Below are positions 1-5,167 of a DNA stretch of 10,139 nt, one piece after another. Origin of the DNA: Bacteroidetes bacterium UBA6661 (GTDB taxonomy: Bacteria; Bacteroidota; Bacteroidia; AKYH767-A; OLB10); the NCBI GenBank assembly GCA_002455375.1, contig DKKR01000044.1, positions 9,431 to 19,569 on the forward strand. Reading direction: 5' to 3'. Each line of letters opens with the position of its first letter. The first letter of the stretch is position 1. The translations under genes were made by a program, and so were the position numbers. The notes under the pieces were generated by a model. That model saw nothing but the letters and a program-made list of their open reading frames with translations, was not told the DNA's origin and made no database searches.

Positions 1-257
1 TCATAATTCATCACAAAATCGAAAGGTGCTTTTCCTTTACGTTCCACACGAATATTCTGATCGGGGTTTCTCTCTTTGATTTCCATGCCAAGGCTTGCCA
101 TGCCTGCAATTGTAAAACTACAATCATCATTTGTACTTTTCCAGTTTGTTACTTGCTCAGGCATTAATTGCTGCAGGTTGTTACAATTACTTAAAAACGC
201 AAACACCTCATTGGCAGGTTTGTCTATTACGCACTCATCACTTTCTATTCTTGTCAT
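1..257 (-). CDS. SRPBCC-fold (START/Bet v 1-like) protein, 3' end missing
   Basis: The reading frame starts with ATG at 257 and stays open for 85 codons to the left edge, so the C-terminal part lies outside the window. The protein begins MTRIESDECVIDKPANEVF. An opening strand followed by a 'xxPxxEVFxFLSN' helix is the usual entry to the SRPBCC helix-grip fold, where a hydrophobic cavity binds a small ligand. The later MPEQVTNWKST and GMASLGMEIKER segments fit the following strands. Complete members are about 130-150 residues, so roughly 60% is present. No signal peptide is seen, so it should be cytoplasmic. It starts 7 bp after the pyrE stop codon on the same strand, so the two are almost certainly co-transcribed. 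The ligand and function are unknown. The family call rests on pattern recognition of the N-terminal half only. Confidence 0.72.
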   Translation of the reverse strand, partial: MTRIESDECVIDKPANEVFAFLSNCNNLQQLMPEQVTNWKSTNDDCSFTIAGMASLGMEIKERNPDQNIRVERKGKAPFDFVMNY

Positions 258-264
258 TCTTTTA

Positions 265-900
265 CTATTTATTCCAGCTATCCGGATGCTCGCGCCAATC
301 CTTTAATGATTCCATCTGGCCTTCGTTAATATATTTCGACTGCAATGCTTTTGTAATCATCACATCGTAGTTGCTTAATGAATACAATGGACATTGCGCA
401 TTTTTAAAACTCTCCCTGGCAATATCAAAGCCATAATTAAAAATGGAAACCATTCCTTTTACAATAATGCCGCTGTTGCGCAATGCTGCAACAGCATTAA
501 GACTACTCTTGCCGGTTGAAATAAGATCTTCAACAACAACAACGGAATGTATCTGAGAAATATCTCCCTCGATTTGATTCTTGGCACCATGTTGCTTAGG
601 TTCAGGCCTGACATAAATAAATGGCAGCCCCATGCTTTCTGACACCAAAGCACCCTGTGCAATTGCACCTGTAGCAACGGCAGCAATAGCATCAGGACGT
701 CCATAATTTCGTTCAATAGCTTTAACCAACTCCTGGCGGATGTAGGTTCTGATTCTTGGATTAGACAAAGCAACTCTGTTGTCGCAATAGATTGGCGACT
801 TCCATCCTGATGCCCATGTAAAAGGCTCATCAGGCTGAAGCTTTATTGCTTTAATCTGCAATAAAAAATCTGCTATATTTGAAGCAGTGTCATCTTTCAT
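265..900 (-). CDS. pyrE: Orotate phosphoribosyltransferase
   Basis: This cytoplasmic enzyme converts orotate and PRPP to orotidine 5'-monophosphate and pyrophosphate, the fifth step of de novo pyrimidine synthesis. The 211-residue length is normal for bacterial PyrE. The N-terminal segment FTWASGWKSPIYCDNR (residues 27-42) is the usual substrate-side block. The flexible catalytic loop is at about 98-112 (R98, K102, H104, G105, then NQIEG). The PRPP-binding signature VVVVEDLISTGKSS is at 120-133, with the acidic pair E124-D125. In the loop, the residue after R98 is proline (RPEPK) where enterobacterial PyrE has a second lysine; this seems tolerated in the family. The start at 900 gives the expected N-terminus and lies 6 nt after a TAnnTTTG box. 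It heads a unit with the SRPBCC gene and diverges from the NUDIX gene. Confidence 0.97.
   Translation of the reverse strand: MKDDTASNIADFLLQIKAIKLQPDEPFTWASGWKSPIYCDNRVALSNPRIRTYIRQELVKAIERNYGRPDAIAAVATGAIAQGALVSESMGLPFIYVRPEPKQHGAKNQIEGDISQIHSVVVVEDLISTGKSSLNAVAALRNSGIIVKGMVSIFNYGFDIARESFKNAQCPLYSLSNYDVMITKALQSKYINEGQMESLKDWREHPDSWNK
874..881 (+). promoter_or_regulatory. Candidate -7 element for the NUDIX gene, inside the pyrE 5' end
   Basis: TATATTTG matches the Bacteroidota -7 consensus TAnnTTTG exactly. It lies within the first codons of pyrE on the opposite strand and would give a leader of roughly 55-60 nt for the gene starting at 945. A TTG at 846-848 is 25 nt upstream, slightly too far for a standard -33 element. 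With only 44 bp between the genes, the NUDIX promoter has little other room. Confidence 0.4.
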
Positions 901-906
901 TCAGCA

Positions 907-914
907 CAAACCTA
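907..914 (-). promoter_or_regulatory. Candidate -7 element for pyrE, almost leaderless
   Basis: Read on the minus strand this is TAGGTTTG, an exact match to the Bacteroidota -7 consensus TAnnTTTG. Only 6 nt separate it from the pyrE ATG, so transcription would start at or within a few bases of the start codon. The nearest upstream TTTG (minus strand, 940-943) is 25 nt away, longer than the usual 17-23, so the -33 element is weak or absent. Confidence 0.5.
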
Positions 915-944
915 ATGGTTATTTTTTAAAATAAAAAATCAAAC

Positions 945-1535
945 ATGATTAAAATATTTGCAGGCAATAAAACTTTTTACTTCACAAACAATGCTGATAG
1001 TTTTTCTGATGATGTGATAAAGTTTGAAAATAGCATTGATAAAGATAAACTTAAGCAAATTCTTTCAGATTCAAAAAGCATGGAAATTGTTTGTTTGTGC
1101 GACAATGCTGAATCAGGTGTAAGGGATTTTATAAAATTGTTTACATACATTGCTGCTGCTGGTGGAGTGGTATATAATCATGAAAAAAAGTTACTTCTAA
1201 TTCACAGATTGGGTAAATGGGATTTGCCAAAAGGAAAAATGGAAAATGGAGAATCACCTGAAACTTCAGCCATGCGCGAAGTGTGTGAGGAGACAGGAGT
1301 TTGCAATCTGAAAATTATTAAACCCTTGACGGACACCTATCATATCTATCATCAAAATGGAGAATATATTTTAAAAAGAACTTATTGGTTCGAAATGACT
1401 ACATCGTCAACAACAAATCTTTTACCACAAACCGAGGAAAGTATTACAGAAGTTAAATGGATGACTAAAGCGGAAGCAAATGCAGCAATGCAATTTTCAT
1501 ATCCTTCTATAAGAAGCTTATTAAGTCAAGATTAA
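945..1535 (+). CDS. NUDIX hydrolase with N-terminal extension
   Basis: NUDIX enzymes hydrolyse a nucleoside diphosphate linked to another group, using a divalent metal. The full NUDIX box is present at residues 97-119 and fits Gx5Ex7REUxEExGU: G97, E103, then REVCEETGV at 111-119, preceded by KWDLPKG. The metal-binding glutamates of REVCEE are intact, so the enzyme should be active. The NUDIX fold covers about residues 70-195. Residues 1-68 form an extra N-terminal region of alternating strands and helices (MIKIFAGNKTFYFT at the start) with no family I can name. From memory, similar extended NUDIX proteins sit beside pyrE in many Bacteroidota. No signal peptide is seen, so it is cytoplasmic. 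Substrate cannot be assigned; the divergent pairing with pyrE hints at nucleotide metabolism, which is inference. Confidence 0.92.
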   Translation: MIKIFAGNKTFYFTNNADSFSDDVIKFENSIDKDKLKQILSDSKSMEIVCLCDNAESGVRDFIKLFTYIAAAGGVVYNHEKKLLLIHRLGKWDLPKGKMENGESPETSAMREVCEETGVCNLKIIKPLTDTYHIYHQNGEYILKRTYWFEMTTSSTTNLLPQTEESITEVKWMTKAEANAAMQFSYPSIRSLLSQD

Positions 1536-1633
1536 CATCAGGAAATAAATCTTCTATTTTGATTCAATGCATTTGTGGTTTACTAAATCACTAATGCATC
1601 GTGTTTGTTAGCCCTGATTAACGATTTAAGTTG

Positions 1634-1670
1634 TACCGAAAGATGGGATATTTAGTATAAATGTTCGGTA
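1634..1670. repeat. Short inverted repeat, 7-bp arms
   Basis: TACCGAA at 1634-1640 is perfectly complementary to TTCGGTA at 1664-1670, with 23 nt between. The arms do not extend further and no T-run follows on either strand, so it is a weak terminator candidate. It may be part of a larger folded element at the downstream end of the mrr segment. Confidence 0.4.
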
Positions 1671-1740
1671 GGAATTAGAATGTTGAATTTTGTGAGAACG
1701 TCCAATCGCATCCATTCAGCCCCACTTTTGACAATACCAT

Positions 1741-1747
1741 GTTATGC
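1741..1747. repeat. Heptamer GTTATGC, downstream boundary of the mrr segment
   Basis: GTTATGC lies 25 bp beyond the mrr stop codon. Its reverse complement GCATAAC is at 2741-2747, exactly 1000 bp away, just past the mrr start. The match does not extend beyond 7 bp, so chance is possible. The position at both ends of the only accessory gene is what makes it notable. Confidence 0.35.
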
Positions 1748-1771
1748 GGTCAGCTTTCTTTTCGGTCTTTA

Positions 1772-2692
1772 TTACTCCTCGCCAAAATAGTCGCTGTCAA
1801 TTTTTTTAATTTCATAAGTCTGTTGTGGTGTACAACCAAGATTGTAATCAATCATAAGCTGAGCCAACTGCTCACCATCTATAAGCACAATTTTAGTTTC
1901 GTTTCTTGGAGTGTAGTCTAATGCTTCCTTTGTGAAATTGGATGTCGTAATGAAAATTCCTTTTTTAGCTCCTTGTCCGGCAAGTGCACCAACAAATTTC
2001 TGAAGTTCAGGTCGTCCGATCACATTACCAGGTTTCCAACGCTTGGCTTGTATGTAAATGATGTCAAGTCCGAGTTTATCTTCTTTAATCGTTCCGTCAA
2101 TTCCTTCATCCCCGCTTTTGCCCATTGCCTTTCCAGCATCTTTTATTGAACCACCGTAACCCATTTTTACTAAAAGCTCAACTACAAGTCGTTCAAAAAA
2201 AGCCGGAGAGAGGTCAACAACCTTGTTAAGAAGTTCAGAGGCTAACGATTTTCTGATTCGCTGATATGCTTTGTCTAAACTCTCTTCAGGTGTCTGTTCG
2301 TTATTCTCAATTATTGACGTTTCATCTTCTTCGCTTTCATTGTTGTTTCTTGATGCTTTTATAAATTCCATAAAGGCAGGAAACTGTTTTAGATACTTTG
2401 CATCTATTCGGTCAGGATTTTTTGATAAAGTCTCTCTACCGAGGTCTGTGATTATAAAGGTCGCACGTTTTGGCGAGTCAAGAAGTCCAGCCTTTTTCAA
2501 GTATGTCTTAGCCCAACCAACCCGATTGTCAAAAATTGCTTGATTTCCACTTGTCAAAAGTTCCTTTCTTTCTTCGTTAGTTATTTGAAATTCGACAGCT
2601 AACTTTTCAATCAAGTCTCGATACTTATGTTCCTGTCCGTCCGAAACAAGCTTCATTAATGGAAGCATTAGCGATTGGTAGTCTGGAATCAT
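1772..2692 (-). CDS. mrr: Mrr-type restriction endonuclease (solitary)
   Basis: The 306-residue length is close to that of E. coli Mrr. Residues 1-90 look like the Mrr N-terminal winged-helix domain: a helical block, then GNQAIFDNRVGWAKTYLKKAGLL and an ITDLGRETL strand-turn-helix. Residues 115-150 are an acidic linker. Residues 160-285 are the Mrr catalytic domain of the PD-(D/E)xK nuclease superfamily, with an FERLVVELLVKMGY helix, GDEGIDG (D199 the likely metal ligand) and IQAKRW (Q215-x-K217 completing the active site). All catalytic residues are present, so it should be functional. Mrr enzymes act in the cytoplasm against foreign DNA, typically type IV enzymes cutting modified DNA; the specificity here is unknown. 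No methyltransferase or specificity subunit lies nearby. It begins 43 bp after the aminotransferase stop codon, and no TAnnTTTG box is seen ahead of it. Confidence 0.93.
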   Translation of the reverse strand: MIPDYQSLMLPLMKLVSDGQEHKYRDLIEKLAVEFQITNEERKELLTSGNQAIFDNRVGWAKTYLKKAGLLDSPKRATFIITDLGRETLSKNPDRIDAKYLKQFPAFMEFIKASRNNNESEEDETSIIENNEQTPEESLDKAYQRIRKSLASELLNKVVDLSPAFFERLVVELLVKMGYGGSIKDAGKAMGKSGDEGIDGTIKEDKLGLDIIYIQAKRWKPGNVIGRPELQKFVGALAGQGAKKGIFITTSNFTKEALDYTPRNETKIVLIDGEQLAQLMIDYNLGCTPQQTYEIKKIDSDYFGEE

Positions 2693-2735
2693 ATTTTTTG
2701 TCTATTCACTTTTATTATGCACGCACATCCTGATG

Positions 2736-3965
2736 CTATTGCATAACGATAGTATTATTCGAAATGTTTTCCACTCTGCCTGGGTAAACCTTAAGTGCTT
2801 CGTTCAGGCAAATCATCGCATTTTTCAAATCATCAAGATTAAGCACATAAGCAATGCGCACTTCCTTCTTTCCAAGCTCGGCATGACTGTAAAAACCGGT
2901 AGCAGGTGCTAACATTACTGTCTGACCCTTATAAGAAAACTTTTCGAGCAACCATTGACAAAAAGTATCTGAATCGTCAATAGGTAATTCAGCCATACAA
3001 TAAAATGCTCCACTTGGTTTGGCACAAAATACACCCGGCATGCTATTTAACTGCTCTATAACAAAATTTCTTCTTGCCACATACTCTGCTTTTACATTAT
3101 CAAAATATTCCTGAGGCGTATCAATTGCGGCCTCCGCAGCTATTTGTCCAAATGTTGGCGGACTTAATCTGGCTTGCGCAAATTTCATAGCTGTGCTCAT
3201 CACTTTTTTATTCTTAGAAATCATGGCGCCAATTCGTGCACCGCAGGCACTATATCGTTTACTGATGGAATCCAACAAAATAATATTCTCATCCAATCCT
3301 TCCAGATGCATAATAGAAAAATAGCTATTGTTATCGTAGCAAAATTCCCTATACACTTCGTCAGCAAAAAGATATAAATCATGTTTTAAAGCAAGGTCAC
3401 GCAAACTTTGCAATTCCTCTTTTGAATAAAGATGCCCTGTTGGGTTACTTGGGTTGCAAATCATGATGGCTTTAGTACGAGGTGTAATGACCTTTTCGAA
3501 CACATCATGTGGCGGAAGTGCAAATCCGTTTCTAATGGATGAAAAAACAGGTACTACAGTAACTCCTGCCTGTGTTGAAAAACCATTATAATTTGCATAA
3601 AACGGTTCCGGAATAATAATCTCATCACCTTCATTCAGACAAGTCATCATTGCAATTTCTATGGCTTCTGAACCACCGGTAGTAATTAAAATATCTTCAA
3701 AGTTAATATTGATATTATACTTCTTGTAATAGGAAATCAACTTTCTCCGATATGATTCTATCCCTGCCGAATGACTGTATTCAATAACTTTAAGGTCAAT
3801 GTTCCGGATTGCATCGAGCATCACCTTTGGCGATTCTATATCAGGCTGACCAATGTTGAGGTGATATATTTTTTTACCTTCTGCTTTGGCTTTATCGGCA
3901 TAAGGAACCAATTTTCTGATAGGTGATGGCGGCATGTGTTTGCCTTTTTCTGAAATAGATGGCAT
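2736..3965 (-). CDS. PLP-dependent class I/II aminotransferase (aspartate aminotransferase-like)
   Basis: This 409-residue cytoplasmic enzyme belongs to the fold-type I aminotransferases, which move an amino group between an amino acid and a 2-oxo acid via pyridoxal phosphate. Family landmarks in order: LNIGQPD (36-42), TTGGSEAI (95-102, phosphate-binding turn), NPSNPTG (171-177, with N174 contacting the cofactor ring), ADEVY (201-205, D202 pairing with the pyridine nitrogen), SISKRYSACGARIG (233-246) carrying the Schiff-base lysine K236, and EVRIAY with R370, the likely substrate-carboxylate arginine. The start MPSISEKGKHMPPSPIRKLVPYA matches the N-terminus I recall for Bacteroidota members. 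The exact substrate cannot be read from sequence, so I give no symbol. The tail after VYPGR (about 12 residues) reaches a possible insertion boundary. A strong terminator lies just upstream, so the gene may be transcribed separately from the DUF1573 pair. Confidence 0.93.
   Translation of the reverse strand: MPSISEKGKHMPPSPIRKLVPYADKAKAEGKKIYHLNIGQPDIESPKVMLDAIRNIDLKVIEYSHSAGIESYRRKLISYYKKYNININFEDILITTGGSEAIEIAMMTCLNEGDEIIIPEPFYANYNGFSTQAGVTVVPVFSSIRNGFALPPHDVFEKVITPRTKAIMICNPSNPTGHLYSKEELQSLRDLALKHDLYLFADEVYREFCYDNNSYFSIMHLEGLDENIILLDSISKRYSACGARIGAMISKNKKVMSTAMKFAQARLSPPTFGQIAAEAAIDTPQEYFDNVKAEYVARRNFVIEQLNSMPGVFCAKPSGAFYCMAELPIDDSDTFCQWLLEKFSYKGQTVMLAPATGFYSHAELGKKEVRIAYVLNLDDLKNAMICLNEALKVYPGRVENISNNTIVMQ
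2741..2747. repeat. Heptamer GCATAAC, upstream boundary of the mrr segment
   Basis: This is the inverted partner of GTTATGC at 1741-1747. Read on the minus strand it overlaps the last sense codons of the aminotransferase (GTT ATG CAA then TAG). An element inserting here could have changed the aminotransferase's C-terminal tail. Evidence is limited to a 7-bp match. Confidence 0.35.
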
Positions 3966-3993
3966 GCAGTTATTGTATTAGTTAATTACATAC

Positions 3994-4028
3994 AAAAAAA
4001 TAAGGGACGATTAAATTTAATCGTCCCT
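3994..4028 (-). terminator. Rho-independent terminator after the DUF1573 pair
   Basis: Positions 4003-4028 form a perfect 26-bp palindrome. It can fold as an 11-bp stem (AGGGACGATTA with its complement) around a 4-nt AATT loop. On the minus strand it is followed by TTA and then seven T residues (3994-4000). The other strand has no T-run, so it works for minus-strand transcription only. It lies 30 bp after the stop codon at 4059 and 28 bp before the aminotransferase ATG. Confidence 0.9.
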
Positions 4029-4058
4029 GCAAAATTATAATTAATCCTTTAACCTCGA

Positions 4059-4505
4059 TTAATTCTTTGGTGCTTCCTGCGTAGCAGCAGCCTCAATATT
4101 TCCTTTTATATGTAAAACTACAGGACTGGTTTTTGCATTAGAAGTGATAGTGATTGTTTTATCCTGAAGACCCATTTTACCTGCTGAATTGAAAGTAACA
4201 TGGATTTTGCCTGCTTCACCTTTTTTAATCGGCTCTTTTGGCCACTCAGGAACAGTACATCCACATGAACCTTGAGCATTGGTAATAATCAAAGGCTCTT
4301 TACCTGTGTTTACAAAGTTGAAGGTGTAATTAACTTTGTCGCCTTGTTTAATGGTTCCATAATTATACTCAAGAGTTTCAAACTTAAAGTCAGCTTGATT
4401 TTTGTTTTCCGCAGGAGCAACCTGAACAGCTGCTGCTTTATCTTGCGCGAATGTAGCAGTTGCCATACCGATAGCTAATGCTGAAAGAAGAATTGTTTTT
4501 TTCAT
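4059..4505 (-). CDS. Secreted DUF1573 protein, second copy
   Basis: This 148-residue protein has a clear signal peptide (MKKTILLSALAIGMATATFA, cleavage probably before Q21), so it should be exported to the periplasm or envelope. Residues about 38-136 are one DUF1573 domain, an immunoglobulin-like beta sandwich related to ASPM-SPD-2-Hydin type modules. The opening strand ends YGTIKQGD, then come FNFVNTGKEPLIITNAQGS and the hallmark GSCGCTVPEWPKEPI (79-93), with cysteines C81 and C83. The function of the family is unknown. It lies 53 bp downstream of a paralogue and shares the central hallmark almost residue for residue. I see no separate promoter in the gap, so the pair is probably one transcript, ended by the hairpin at 3994-4028. 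Confidence 0.92.
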   Translation of the reverse strand: MKKTILLSALAIGMATATFAQDKAAAVQVAPAENKNQADFKFETLEYNYGTIKQGDKVNYTFNFVNTGKEPLIITNAQGSCGCTVPEWPKEPIKKGEAGKIHVTFNSAGKMGLQDKTITITSNAKTSPVVLHIKGNIEAAATQEAPKN

Positions 4506-4558
4506 TTTTTGAAATTTGATTGTTGATTTGTGTGTATTATATTTTAAATAAATTGTGA

Positions 4559-5065
4559 TTAATTACCAAATGGATTTGTAGTGGTCTCCTTTGGAGCCAT
4601 GGTATTATCTTTTTTAACCGGAGTTCCGCTTTCTGTCTGTTCTTTAGTCTCAACATTGCCTTTAATCGTCAGCACTTTTTCGGCAGTTTTACCATTAGAT
4701 GATACAGTTACAGTTTTCGTAAACGGACCAGGACGTTTTGTGTCATAATGCACGTTGATAACACCTGAATGACCTTTCAAAATTGGCTCTTTAGGCCAGG
4801 ATGGTACGGTACAACCGCAACTTCCTTTTGCGTTTGAAATAACTAATGGCTCTTTACCTGTGTTTGTGAATTTAAATTCATAGGTACCATTGCCATTATA
4901 AGGGATTGTACCGAAATCATGCGTTTCTTTTTCAAAACTAATGTCGGCAGCATTGGGGCTGATAGCAGGTGTAGCTGTAGGTTTTGGTGCAGCTTTAGAA
5001 TCGTCTTGTGCCTTTACCATAGTGGCTGAGCAAAAAATCACTACTGCTAAAAATAATTTCTTCAT
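4559..5065 (-). CDS. Secreted DUF1573 protein, first copy
   Basis: This 168-residue protein starts with a signal peptide (MKKLFLAVVIFCSATMVKA, cleavage probably before Q20). A low-complexity linker rich in Ala, Pro, Lys and Thr covers about residues 21-40. A single DUF1573 domain follows at about 42-138, with HDFGTIPYNGNGTYEFKF, NTGKEPLVISNAKGS and the hallmark GSCGCTVPSWPKEPI (81-95, cysteines C83 and C85). After the domain comes a charged, Thr/Lys-rich tail of about 30 residues with no anchor visible. It is therefore likely a soluble exported protein. It is the promoter-proximal member of a tandem pair and has its own candidate promoter at 5091-5123. The biochemical role of DUF1573 is not established. 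The two copies differ mainly in the linker, the domain edges and the tail. Confidence 0.92.
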   Translation of the reverse strand: MKKLFLAVVIFCSATMVKAQDDSKAAPKPTATPAISPNAADISFEKETHDFGTIPYNGNGTYEFKFTNTGKEPLVISNAKGSCGCTVPSWPKEPILKGHSGVINVHYDTKRPGPFTKTVTVSSNGKTAEKVLTIKGNVETKEQTESGTPVKKDNTMAPKETTTNPFGN

Positions 5066-5090
5066 ATTTTGATTTAATTTAATTGTGCTG

Positions 5091-5123
5091 TAAAGTTAAA
5101 TTATTTTACTCTTTAACGACAAA
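5091..5123 (-). promoter_or_regulatory. Promoter candidate for the DUF1573 pair
   Basis: On the minus strand TTTG (5120-5123) is followed after 21 nt by TAACTTTA (5091-5098). This matches the Bacteroidota -33/-7 pattern TTG-N17-23-TAnnTTTG except for the last base. The -7 box ends 25 nt before the ATG at 5065. It lies in the gap after the symporter stop codon, so the pair need not depend on symporter transcription. Confidence 0.55.
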
Positions 5124-5167
5124 CAATGCGCCAAAGTTAGACTTAGGCTGTGAAAAAAGTATGAACG

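Larger units (their letters stand above)
1536..1771. other. Non-coding stretch between converging NUDIX and mrr genes
   Basis: This 236-bp gap is the longest non-coding stretch in the window. I find no convincing gene or RNA in it. It contains a perfect 7-bp inverted repeat (1634-1640 and 1664-1670) around a 23-nt spacer, a GC-richer block near 1699-1736, and the heptamer GTTATGC at 1741-1747, which recurs inverted on the far side of mrr. No clear T-tract terminator is seen for either converging gene. The length and composition suggest sequence that came in with mrr; this is inference. Confidence 0.5.

Noticed and set aside
76..370. Two overlapping plus-strand reading frames (60-80 codons) across the SRPBCC and pyrE 3' ends
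   Set aside because: They lie antisense to well-supported genes, have no recognisable motifs, and look like translation of the wrong strand.
1739..1921. Plus-strand 60-codon frame overlapping the 3' end of mrr
   Set aside because: Most of it is antisense to the conserved Mrr C-terminus, and its hydrophobic product arises from the AT-rich complement.
1772..2692. Part of a type I, II or III restriction-modification system
   Set aside because: No methyltransferase, specificity or helicase gene lies beside it, and the domain pattern is that of a stand-alone Mrr enzyme.
1741..2747. Complete integron or insertion sequence around mrr
   Set aside because: There is no integrase or transposase, the heptamers do not fit GTTRRRY, no target duplication is evident, and I could not pair the two arms of an attC-like hairpin.
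4003..4028. Palindrome as a mobile-element end or CRISPR-like repeat
   Set aside because: It occurs once and is followed by a T-run on one strand right after a stop codon, which is explained by termination.
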